Source: Chloroflexota bacterium (GTDB taxonomy: Bacteria > Chloroflexota > Anaerolineae > JACRMK01). From it: a stretch of DNA of 15,873 bases. The stretch lies in assembly GCA_016200765.1 (NCBI GenBank), contig JACQEC010000052.1, forward strand, positions 1 through 15,873. The letters are read 5' to 3'. A program made the translations under genes and the position numbers. The first letter of the stretch is position 1, and each line of letters opens with the position of its first letter. Positions 5,295 to 12,135 of this stretch are shown piece by piece. The notes below the pieces were generated by a model. The model had not been told where the DNA came from, searched no databases, and worked only from the letters and a program-made list of their open reading frames with translations.

Positions 5295-6683
5295 TGGGCG
5301 GTCGGCGAAAAAATCGCGCTGGCGTTCGAGCGCGCCGCCAGCGAAGGTCTGCCGGCCGTGGCGGTGACCGCGACCGGCGGCGCGCGCATTCAGGAAGGGA
5401 TGTTTGCGCTGATGCAGATGGCGAAAACGGCGGCGGCCGCCCGGCGCTTGGATCAAAAGGGAGTGCCGTATATCAGCGTCTTGACCCACCCGACCACCGG
5501 CGGCGTCTATGCGTCGTTCGCCAATCTGGCCGATGTGATCCTCGCGGAGCCGCGCGCGCTGATTGGGTTCGCGGGACCGCGCGTGGTCGAGGCGCTCACG
5601 CGGCAGAAACTGCCGCCGGATTCGCATCGCGCCGAGTTTCTGTTCGAGCACGGCATGGTAGACGCCATTGTGCCGCGCGCGGAGTTACGCGCCACTCTTT
5701 CCCGTTTGCTGCGCCTGCTGACCCCTTCGACAGGCTCAGGGCTGACCCCTTCCAGCGACCCGCACAGCGTTGATGCGTTGGCGCGTGAACGCGTGAACGC
5801 GAAACCCGTAACGTTGGGCGCGCCAACACTTAGCCCGGCCAGCCCTGAGCCTGTCGAAGGGGCGAAACCGGTGTGGGAGATTGTGAACCTTGCGCGCCGC
5901 CCAGACCGCCCGACGGCGCAAGACACTATCGGCCGTCTATTTGACGACTTCGTGGAGTTGCACGGTGATCGGCTCTTTGGCGACGACCCGGCGATAATCG
6001 GCGGGCTCGCCAGATTTGAAGGGCAAGCCGTCGTCGTGATCGGGCAGGAGCGCGGACACGGCGCTGACCGCGAGCGGCGGCATCATGGCAGCGCCGAGCC
6101 GGAAGGCTACCGCAAAGCCAACCGGCTGATGCGGCTCGCGGCGAAGTTTGGCCTGCCGGTTGTGACCTTGGTGGACACGCCCGGCGCGAATCCCTCATAC
6201 GAGGCCGAGAAGCGGGGCATTGCGATGTCGCTGGCACAGAGCATCGGCGCCATGACACAATTGGAAACGCCGCTGGTGGCGATTGTGATTGGCGAAGGCG
6301 GCAGTGGCGGCGCGCTGGCGCTGGCCGTGGCTGACCGCGTGCTGATGCTGGAAAATGCCATCTACTCTGTGATCTCGCCGGAAGGGGCGTCGGCGATTCT
6401 CTATGGCGACGAAAGCCACGCGCAAGAAATATCGCCCATGCTGCGCCTGACAGCGCACGACCTCAAGCGGCTGGGCATCATTGATGAGATTATCGCGGAA
6501 CCGGAAGGCGGGGCGCATGTGAATCCCGAAGCGACGGCGCAGATGATACGAACCGGTCTCGCGCAAGCGCTGGCGGAGTTGCGCGCGCTGCCGGCTGATT
6601 CGCGGCTGGAGAGGCGCTACCAGAAGTATCGCCAGATAGGGCAATCTCAGTTGTCCGGGGAAACCCGACGAGCGGAGCGATGA
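5289..6683 (+). CDS. accA: Acetyl-CoA carboxylase carboxyltransferase: C-terminal AccD half fused to AccA
   Basis: This frame carries the second half of AccD (GWAVGEKIALAFERA, GGARIQEGMFALMQMAKT, THPTTGGVYASFANLADVIL, GFAGPRVVEAL; to about residue 140). A linker of about 60 residues follows, then a complete AccA: LFDDFVELHGDRLFGDDPAI, PEGYRKANRLMRLAAKFGLP, VTLVDTPGANPSYEAEKRG, GEGGSGGALALAVADRVLML and YSVISPEGASAIL. The loop between GQERGH and PEGYRKA is RERRHHGSAE, unlike the common DTKE/NFGM form, though the frame stays open. The linker contains two inverted 23-bp copies of a dispersed repeat. ATG 5289 is the first start codon in this frame but falls in the middle of the beta fold, so an independent product would lack the zinc ribbon. 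The stop overlaps the CoA-transferase start by 4 bases (ATGA), implying coupled translation. Confidence 0.9.
   Translation: MGWAVGEKIALAFERAASEGLPAVAVTATGGARIQEGMFALMQMAKTAAAARRLDQKGVPYISVLTHPTTGGVYASFANLADVILAEPRALIGFAGPRVVEALTRQKLPPDSHRAEFLFEHGMVDAIVPRAELRATLSRLLRLLTPSTGSGLTPSSDPHSVDALARERVNAKPVTLGAPTLSPASPEPVEGAKPVWEIVNLARRPDRPTAQDTIGRLFDDFVELHGDRLFGDDPAIIGGLARFEGQAVVVIGQERGHGADRERRHHGSAEPEGYRKANRLMRLAAKFGLPVVTLVDTPGANPSYEAEKRGIAMSLAQSIGAMTQLETPLVAIVIGEGGSGGALALAVADRVLMLENAIYSVISPEGASAILYGDESHAQEISPMLRLTAHDLKRLGIIDEIIAEPEGGAHVNPEATAQMIRTGLAQALAELRALPADSRLERRYQKYRQIGQSQLSGETRRAER
5722..5744 (+). repeat. Dispersed repeat copy 2, left arm of 23-bp perfect inverted repeat in accDA
   Basis: Bases 5722-5744 (starting CCCCTTCGACAGGCTCAGGG) are exactly the reverse complement of 5840-5862. 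Translated as TPSTGSGL within the AccD-AccA linker. Confidence 0.92.
5840..5862 (-). repeat. Dispersed repeat copy 3, right arm of 23-bp perfect inverted repeat in accDA
   Basis: Reverse complement of 5722-5744 with 95 bases between the arms. Translated as SPEPVEGA in the linker. The pair can form a strong mRNA stem-loop between the two enzyme domains. Confidence 0.92.
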
Positions 6684-7855
6684 GCCAGTCACTCGAAGCC
6701 ATCCGCGTACTGGAGATGACCGAGGCGCTGGCCGGGCCGTATTGCGGCATGATGCTGGGCGATCTGGGCGCAGACGTGATCAAGATCGAGCGCCCGGAGG
6801 TGGGTGACCAGTCGCGCCAGTGGGGGCCGCCGTTTCTGAACGGTGAGAGCGCGTACTTTCTCTCCGTCAACCGCAACAAGCGCAGTCTGGCGCTGGATAT
6901 CAAGGACGCCGATGGGTTGAGCATCTTGCACCATCTGATCGCTACTGCGGATGTCTTCATAACCAACATCCCGCGCATGGCCTCGCTTCAGCGCGCGCAG
7001 ATTGACCCGGACACCTTGCGCGCGATCAACCCGCGCCTGATTTATGCCGCGATCAGCGGGTACGGGCACAGCGGCCCCAAGGCGGGCCGCAGTGGCTACG
7101 ATCTGGTCGCGCAGGGCGAGGCCGGTTTGATGGCGATTACCGGCGGCGAACACGATGGCCCTGTGCGTTTCCCCACGCCGATGTCGGATATTACAGCCGG
7201 GCTATACGCGACCATCGGCATCCTCAGCGCGCTGTACGCCCGCGAGAAATCGGGCGCCGGACAATTTATAGATATTGCGCTGGTGGACTCGCAAGTGACG
7301 TGGCTGGCGAATATTGGCGGGAGCATCTTCGCGACCGGCGCTCGGCCGCGCAAGATCGGCAACGAGCACCCTACGATTACGCCTTACCAGCCACTGCGCG
7401 CCCGCGATAAGTCTATCGTCATCGCGGTGGGCACCGAGTCACTGTGGCGGCGGTTCTGCAAGGTGCTGGGCGTTGAGCAGACGCTGATGGGCGATCCCCG
7501 CTTTGCAACCAACTCAGAGCGCAACCACCACCGCGCCGAACTGGTATCTCTGCTCGAAGAGATTCTTACCCAGCGTGACGCCGACGAGTGGATCGAGCAG
7601 TTCGTCGCCAACGACATCCCTGCCGGGCCGATCAACTTCCCGGATGAGAGTCTCGCCGACCCTCACCTGTTGGCGCGCGAGATGATTGTGGAACTCAATC
7701 ACCCGCTGATCGGGCTCGTCCGATCCATTGGCAACCCGGTTCACTTATCCGAGACGCCGCCGACCTACCACCGCTACCCGCCGCGGTTGGGCGAGCACAG
7801 TGAAGAAATCTTGAGCGAACTCGCAAACAACGATCCGCGAACGAAAAACGAATAA
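6680..7855 (+). CDS. Class III (CaiB/BaiF/FRC family) CoA-transferase
   Basis: A complete 391-residue family III CoA-transferase, which moves CoA between carboxylic acids through an enzyme-aspartyl anhydride; cytoplasmic, usually an interlocked dimer. Seen: VLEMTEALAGPYCGMMLGDL and GADVIKIERPEVGD at the N-terminus (residues 10-43), NRNKRSLALD (64-73), SGYGHSGPKAGRSGYDLVAQ (126-145), then PTPMSDITAGLYA. Asp170 there sits where formyl-CoA transferase has its catalytic Asp169. The small domain ends with NDIPAGPINFPDESLADPHL, also typical. It starts inside the accDA stop (ATGA overlap) and is followed 11 bases later by the alcohol dehydrogenase, so the three probably form one operon. The acyl substrate cannot be read from sequence; mesaconyl-, succinyl- or formyl-type are all possible. 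Confidence 0.93.
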   Translation: MSQSLEAIRVLEMTEALAGPYCGMMLGDLGADVIKIERPEVGDQSRQWGPPFLNGESAYFLSVNRNKRSLALDIKDADGLSILHHLIATADVFITNIPRMASLQRAQIDPDTLRAINPRLIYAAISGYGHSGPKAGRSGYDLVAQGEAGLMAITGGEHDGPVRFPTPMSDITAGLYATIGILSALYAREKSGAGQFIDIALVDSQVTWLANIGGSIFATGARPRKIGNEHPTITPYQPLRARDKSIVIAVGTESLWRRFCKVLGVEQTLMGDPRFATNSERNHHRAELVSLLEEILTQRDADEWIEQFVANDIPAGPINFPDESLADPHLLAREMIVELNHPLIGLVRSIGNPVHLSETPPTYHRYPPRLGEHSEEILSELANNDPRTKNE

Positions 7856-7866
7856 GGAGACTCACC

Positions 7867-8916
7867 ATGAAAGCTGCGATATGCTACGAGTACGGCCAGC
7901 CGCTGGTCATCGAAGAGGTTACGCTTGACGCGCCGAAGGAGGGTGAAGTGCGGGTGAAAATCGCGGCAACAGGCATCTGCCACAGCGATTTGCACCTCAT
8001 CTCCGGTGAATGGCGCGACCGACAGGGGCCACCCGTTATCGCGGGGCACGAGTCGTCAGGGACCGTATTGGACGTCGGTCCGGGCGTGACGGCCTATGCG
8101 CCCGGCGAGCGTGTGATCGTCACGCTGATCCGCTCATGCGGACGATGCTTCTACTGCACGGCGGGCTACCCGCAACGCTGTGAGACGGTCTTCCCCCTTG
8201 ATCGCGAGAGCCGCCTGCACAACCAGCAGGGCCAGATGATCCGTCAGGGATTGCGCACCGGATCGTTTGCCCAAGAGGTGGTGGTGGACGAGTCGCAGTT
8301 GGTGAAGATGCCTGACGACATGGCGTTTGACGTGGCGGCGCTGTTGGCGTGCGGCGTCATTACGGGGGCGGGAGCGGTGCTGAACACGGCGCAGGTCAAA
8401 GCCGGAAGCAGCGTGGTGGTCATCGGCACGGGCGGCGTGGGGCTGAACTCGATACAGGCGGCGCGCATCGCGGGGGCGTATCCGATTGTCGCGGTGGACA
8501 TCCTCGATAATAAGCTGGAGATGGCGCACCAGTTCGGCGCGACCCATTCCGTCAACCCCAAGACGCAGGACGCCATTGCGTTTGTGCGAGGGCTGACGGC
8601 GGGCCGGGGGGCGGACTATGTGTTTGTGACCGTCGGCAACGCCAAGGCGTCGGAGCAGGGATTCGCCATGCTGCGCCCGCGCGGCCTGCAAGTGATCGTC
8701 GGGATTCCAGAGACGGGCGCTACGGCGGCTCTGCCGGTGGGCGCGTTTGTGCAGGAGCGGATGGTGACGGGCAGTACGATGGGGTCAACGCGGTTGGGCA
8801 CCGATGTGCCGCGGCTGATCGCGCGAACCATCGTTACAACAGCGCGGTCAGTTTCTCGTATAACTCGACAGGGATGGTTGCCACAACCCCCCGCCGCCAG
8901 CAGAGGTGCTCGGTGA
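7867..8916 (+). pseudogene. Zinc-dependent alcohol dehydrogenase (MDR), C-terminus lost
   Basis: A medium-chain dehydrogenase that should oxidise an alcohol with NAD. Catalytic zinc ligands Cys38 (GICHSD), His61-Glu62 (AGHESSG) and Cys162 (LLACGVITG) are present, as are the four structural-zinc cysteines (91, 94, 97, 105). The Rossmann motif is GTGGVG (187-192) with Asp211 at the end of the second strand, favouring NAD. Family resemblance continues to GSTMGSTRLGTDVPRLI, then stops near residue 320 (about base 8824). Relatives carry some 40 to 50 further residues; here the frame instead runs 28 codons antisense through the convergent thioesterase gene. The last 30 residues are therefore not native. 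The catalytic half and the cofactor motif are intact, so some activity cannot be excluded, but the missing part normally completes the catalytic domain and dimer. AAGGAG at 7854-7859 sits 7 bases before ATG. Confidence 0.85.
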
Positions 8917-9244
8917 AGCCGGTGGCGAGCGGCTCGCCGGTGTCTGCATCGGAGATGCGGTAGCCGAGGCGGAACTTGCGGCTCTTGAGACTGTCGAGCC
9001 ACGTTTCAATCCTGACCAACTGTTCAAACTTTGCGCCGCGCAAATAGCGGCAACCGACCTCCACGACCGGCAGGCCGAAGCCCTCGGCCTCGAGCCGCGA
9101 GTACGGATAGCCGATGGCGCGCAGGCACTCGACCCTGCCGACTTCAAACCAGATCAAGTAGTTGCTGTGATAGACCACGCCCATCGCATCCGTTTCGGCG
9201 TAGCGCACTCGCTGGGTGACGGCGAAGACTTTTTTCTCGCTCAT
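8834..9244 (-). CDS. Acyl-CoA thioesterase, YbgC/4HBT hotdog family
   Basis: A 136-residue single hotdog domain predicted to hydrolyse acyl-CoA (or acyl-ACP) thioesters; tetrameric in relatives. The signature RVRYAETDAMGVVYHSNYLIW is split here as RVRYAETDAMG plus VVYHSNYLIWFEVGR, with Asp19 as the catalytic acid found in 4-hydroxybenzoyl-CoA thioesterase. Further family features are the GLPVVEVGCRYLRGAKFEQL strand pair and FTEHLCWRRG near the end. Length is normal, so this gene is complete although its 3' end overlaps the truncated dehydrogenase frame by 83 bases. Its ATG overlaps the stop of the hydantoinase-like gene (ATGA), showing cotranscription with the minus-strand operon. Its likely role is to release CoA from a product of that pathway or to act as a general housekeeping thioesterase. 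Confidence 0.92.
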   Translation of the reverse strand: MSEKKVFAVTQRVRYAETDAMGVVYHSNYLIWFEVGRVECLRAIGYPYSRLEAEGFGLPVVEVGCRYLRGAKFEQLVRIETWLDSLKSRKFRLGYRISDADTGEPLATGFTEHLCWRRGVVATIPVELYEKLTALL

Positions 9245-10779
9245 GGCTGTAATTCTCCGACGACCTTGACCCGCACGCGGGTGGCGTTGCTCGGCAGGTA
9301 GGTGAGCGGCACCTCTTCTACCTCCACGACCTCAAGGGTTGCGGGAGCCGCGCCCGCCGCGCAGGCGCGCTCGACGGCCTCGGCCTTTGCGCTCTCAAGC
9401 GCCGCGGTGCGGCTCATGGCGCTCAAGTCATAGACACGATCCACCTCGCCGCCGACCTGCGCAATCGCCGCGCCGATGGCGTTGGCGATAGGGTAGTATG
9501 CCGGCCGGATGACCTCTGATGCGCCGGTCAGGTCATCGGCGACGAGACAACTGCCGCCGCCGACCAGCACCACCGGCACCGGCTGTGCGCTGACCTTCAT
9601 CCGGTCTATCGCTTGCGCAACCGAGGATTGGATGGCCGCCAGCGCGGCGCGCACGAATTGCGCGTCAAGCCCGGCCACGCGCGAGAGATCGCCCATGTGG
9701 GCGAGGCCCGCCGCCACGGCGATATCGGAGGCCGTCAGCACTTCGCCGCCAAAGACACGGGCTTGCTCCGTGAGGCGATAGCCGACGCTGTCCGGGCCGA
9801 TGCGCAGGCCAGTTCCATCGCGCACGACACTGCCGCCGCCCAGCCCGAACGAATAGACGTCGGGCATCCGGAAATTCGTGCGCACGCCTCCGACCTCAAC
9901 CGAGGTGCCCGCTTCACGTGGGAAGCCATGCCGCAAGGCGCCGACGTCGGTGGTCGTCCCGCCGACATCCACCACAATGCCGTCTTTGATGCCGGATAGG
10001 AATGCCGCGCCGCGCATAGAGTTGGCCGGGCCGGATGAGAACGTCAACACGGGGAACTGCTCGGCAGTGGCCGCGCTCATCAGCGTGCCATCGTTCTGGG
10101 AGAGATAGAACGGCGCGGCGATGCCGACCTCTGCCAGCGCCTGACCCAGCGCCCGCACAATCTGGCGCGAGAGCGCGGACAGGCTCGCGTTCAAGATTGC
10201 CGCGTTTTCACGCTCCAACAGCCCGATGCGCCCAATCTGGTGAGAGAGTGTGATGCTCAACTCCGGCGCGGCGGCGTGAACGAGCGCGGCGGCGCGCTCC
10301 TCGTTGGATTGGTTGACCGGCGAGAAGACGCCACAGATGGCGACCGCCCTCACGCCCTCGTCGCGCAGGCGGCGCGTGACATCCATCAGTCGCGTTTCGT
10401 CGAGCGGATTGATTTCGCGGCCATCAAATTCGTGACCACCTTCCAGCAGAAACCAGCGTCCCCCAATCGCCTCGCGCAGGTCGGCGGGCCAATCCACCAT
10501 CGGCGGCAGGGATGCGGTGGCTGGCGCACCCAGCCGGATGACCGCGGTTGGCGCCAGACGCTTGCGCTCGACGACCGCGTTGGTGAAGTGGGTTGTGCCG
10601 ATCATCACCGCTTGGGCCGCGCGGGCCTGATCCGTTTGGGCGAGCAGTGCCCGCAGAGCCGACAACATGCCGCCGGTCACGTCGGGCGTGGTGGGCGACT
10701 TCGCCCATGCCACCACGTAGCGCCCGTCCATGAGAACAGCGTCGGTGTTGGTGCCGCCGACGTCAATGCCGATGCGCAC
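9241..10779 (-). CDS. Short hydantoinase/oxoprolinase-family (HyuA-like) ASKHA protein
   Basis: A 512-residue ATPase-fold protein related to HyuA, acetone carboxylase beta and 5-oxoprolinase, which phosphorylate a ring amide or a carbonyl with ATP. Both phosphate loops are present: GIDVGGTNTDAVL (4-16) and VVDVGGTTTDVGAL (269-282). Also seen are TTHFTNAVVERK (62-73), the FSSGPANSMRGA turn (247-258) and the adenosine-side VVLVGGGS. At 512 residues it is the short version that lacks the C-terminal third of classical HyuA (about 690) and usually pairs with a DUF917 protein, as it does here 84 bases upstream. The start is GTG 10779; GAGGG, contributed by a dispersed repeat (plus-strand 10786-10790), lies 6 bases before it. 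No HyuB partner is present in the window. Substrate unknown. Confidence 0.88.
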   Translation of the reverse strand: MRIGIDVGGTNTDAVLMDGRYVVAWAKSPTTPDVTGGMLSALRALLAQTDQARAAQAVMIGTTHFTNAVVERKRLAPTAVIRLGAPATASLPPMVDWPADLREAIGGRWFLLEGGHEFDGREINPLDETRLMDVTRRLRDEGVRAVAICGVFSPVNQSNEERAAALVHAAAPELSITLSHQIGRIGLLERENAAILNASLSALSRQIVRALGQALAEVGIAAPFYLSQNDGTLMSAATAEQFPVLTFSSGPANSMRGAAFLSGIKDGIVVDVGGTTTDVGALRHGFPREAGTSVEVGGVRTNFRMPDVYSFGLGGGSVVRDGTGLRIGPDSVGYRLTEQARVFGGEVLTASDIAVAAGLAHMGDLSRVAGLDAQFVRAALAAIQSSVAQAIDRMKVSAQPVPVVLVGGGSCLVADDLTGASEVIRPAYYPIANAIGAAIAQVGGEVDRVYDLSAMSRTAALESAKAEAVERACAAGAAPATLEVVEVEEVPLTYLPSNATRVRVKVVGELQP

Positions 10780-10785
10780 AGAGAA

Positions 10786-10835
10786 CCCTCACCCCTACCC
10801 CTCTCCCTTCAACCCTCACCCCTCAGAGGGGAGGG
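10786..10835 (+). repeat. Dispersed CCTCACCCC-type repeat, copy 2 (degenerate)
   Basis: CCCTCACCCCTACCCCTCTC opens the element, and the head CCCTCACCCCT recurs at 10813. CCCCT (10819-10823) can pair with AGGGG (10827-10831). It fills the gap between DUF917 and HyuA and supplies the G-rich ribosome site of HyuA on the other strand. Confidence 0.75.
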
Positions 10836-10863
10836 CGTGGCCGATACCATATTGCTGTCTGCC

Positions 10864-11955
10864 TTATACTATGGGTTCTAGCGGACGGTAGGGCACGTCG
10901 TAGCCAAACGCCTGCGGCCCGACGAACTCGAGCGCGCGCGCGGTTTGGAGTTGCGGCGGCGCAGGAATCCCGACAACGGTCACGCGAAGGCCGTAGCGCA
11001 AGAGTTCTGTTGTCACCGGCTCGCCCGTTTCAGAGTTCACGACGCAAATGAGGTCGGGCACGACCGCCAGAAGCGTGCCGTCATTGCATGAGGCATCGGC
11101 AAAGCGCCACGCGATGAGGTTTTCGTTCTGGAAGGCGATTCGACCGTAGGAGCCGTCTTCCGAAGCGACCTGCACGGATCCTTTGGCGAAGCCCGCTGTG
11201 GTGCGCCGTTCTACGTCAATGATCTTGCCGGTCAGCAGTCGGCGGCCACCGGTGACCGTGAGCACCGCACCGGTGACATCGCTGTGCTGTGCGCGCGCCG
11301 TCTGCACCGCCAGCCCGACTTCACGCGCCAGCGTCATCGTGTGGGGGATCACATATCGCTTCAACTCGGCGCCGGTCATGACGAAGCCGGCGGTGGCGGC
11401 GCGCGCGCCGTGCGCCACCGCCCACGCCCGTGCGATACGCTCCACCTGACGCGGGTCGGTGATGCCGAGCAGGATTTCGGTCTCACCCTTGTGACTGCAC
11501 AGCGCAAACGGAGTGGGCGAGATACCGTTAATGGCAAAGGTATCCATCTGGATTTCGGGAAACGCGCGGCCCATCCCGTCGCCGTCAATGACCGGGATGC
11601 CCGACTGCGCGCTAACGACAAGGGGAGCCACAGAGTTGGAGCCGCCTATCTCGCCCGGCACCATCGCATCCACCCTCCGGCCGAGGTATGCCTCAACGGC
11701 GCGCAGTGCGCGCAAATCCTCTTCGCCTTGCGGCAGGCGCTCGTATCCGACGGTCGGCGCGCCCATGTTGAACACAGAAACGACGCACGCATCGTCGGGC
11801 ATGGCCTGTGGGGGGATGACGGTCGCGGTGCGCCCGGCGCGCAGGTGCTCGCGCATCCGGATTTTTCCGAGGTATGGGTTGCCGCCGCCACCGGTGCCCA
11901 GGATTCCTGCGCCGATGGCGATGGCTTCGAGGTCAGCTTCGCTGATTCGCCACAT
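10864..11955 (-). CDS. DUF917 (S-methyl-thiohydantoin desulfurase-like) protein
   Basis: A 363-residue DUF917 protein. Diagnostic stretches are GILGTGGGGNPYLGK (17-31), VFNMGAPTVGYERLP (61-75), VPGEIGGSNSVAPL (99-112) and IDGDGMGRAFPEIQM (123-137); these span the conserved N-terminal domain. The C-terminal domain has LTGKIIDVERRTTAGFAKG and AFQNENLIAWR. From memory, the Pfam family has been renamed after an S-methyl-thiohydantoin desulfurase; that activity is not shown for this member. Pairing with HyuA is typical and points to hydantoin-like or lactam-like substrates. ATG 11955 is preferred over an in-frame TTG at 11991, because a promoter (-35 at 11986-11991, -10 at 11963-11968) places +1 at about 11956, making the message leaderless. 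First gene of the DUF917-HyuA-thioesterase operon. Confidence 0.87.
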   Translation of the reverse strand: MWRISEADLEAIAIGAGILGTGGGGNPYLGKIRMREHLRAGRTATVIPPQAMPDDACVVSVFNMGAPTVGYERLPQGEEDLRALRAVEAYLGRRVDAMVPGEIGGSNSVAPLVVSAQSGIPVIDGDGMGRAFPEIQMDTFAINGISPTPFALCSHKGETEILLGITDPRQVERIARAWAVAHGARAATAGFVMTGAELKRYVIPHTMTLAREVGLAVQTARAQHSDVTGAVLTVTGGRRLLTGKIIDVERRTTAGFAKGSVQVASEDGSYGRIAFQNENLIAWRFADASCNDGTLLAVVPDLICVVNSETGEPVTTELLRYGLRVTVVGIPAPPQLQTARALEFVGPQAFGYDVPYRPLEPIV

Positions 11956-11962
11956 CGCGCGT

Positions 11963-11991
11963 ATTCTATCGTCGCCGCGAGCAATTGCCAA
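11963..11991 (-). promoter_or_regulatory. Promoter of the DUF917 operon (leaderless)
   Basis: On the minus strand TTGGCA (11986-11991, 5 of 6), a 17-base spacer, and TAGAAT (11963-11968, 5 of 6). Predicted +1 near 11956, one base before ATG 11955. No ribosome site fits. Confidence 0.68.
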
Positions 11992-12019
11992 ATGGAATTA
12001 TCGTCTGGACAGCGGCGGG

Positions 12020-12048
12020 GTGACGGGAGACGGAATCAATGGTAAAAT
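12020..12048 (+). promoter_or_regulatory. Candidate promoter for the acyl-CoA dehydrogenase operon
   Basis: GTGACG (12020-12025, 4 of 6), 17-base spacer, TAAAAT (12043-12048, 5 of 6). Predicted start near 12055, leaving a leader of about 80 bases before ATG 12136 with TAAGGA at 12120-12125. It is back to back with the DUF917 promoter. Confidence 0.4.
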
Positions 12049-12135
12049 GATGCCGCGCGCGGGGCAGACAGTCCCATGATACGGGTATGAGCCGGTTGCC
12101 TGCGCGGCGCTGAAATTTGTAAGGAACGTGAACTG

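Larger units (their letters stand above)
4834..5367 (+). pseudogene. accD: Acetyl-CoA carboxylase carboxyltransferase beta, N-terminal part, frameshifted at 5279-5294
   Basis: The 5' part of a fused AccD-AccA gene. AccD and AccA together transfer CO2 from carboxybiotin to acetyl-CoA, giving malonyl-CoA for fatty acid synthesis. The Cys4 zinc ribbon is intact (RCPTC, then GVCERCSHHFPI), followed by the AccD features ARQRIELIADPRSFEELD, LKEAQRETHLQEAVVVG and VLDFRFMGGSMG. After FMGGSMG the frame is wrong: residues from about 153 to the stop at 5367 (AWGGRSAKKS and on) resemble nothing in AccD. The continuation is in another frame from 5289. TTG 4834 is the likely start, with AAGGA at 4826-4830, though the spacer is only 3 bases. 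A short palindrome at 5116-5134 adds about 5 to 8 extra residues (PPTGSG) where the family has a compact loop. Whether this is a true mutation, a phase-variable state or an assembly error cannot be told here. Confidence 0.85.

Noticed and set aside
5722..5862. Insertion sequence inside accDA
   Set aside because: The 95 bases between the inverted repeats are too short for a transposase, no target duplication is evident, and the frame is kept; it fits two copies of a dispersed short repeat.
6040..6110. A second, compensated frameshift in accA
   Set aside because: Neither alternative frame gives the common DTKE/NFGM loop, and the current frame aligns on both sides with about the right length.
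11284..12045. 253-codon open frame on the plus strand opposite DUF917
   Set aside because: It lies wholly antisense to a well supported family protein and its translation is rich in Arg, His and Ala without motifs, as expected from GC-biased codons read backwards.
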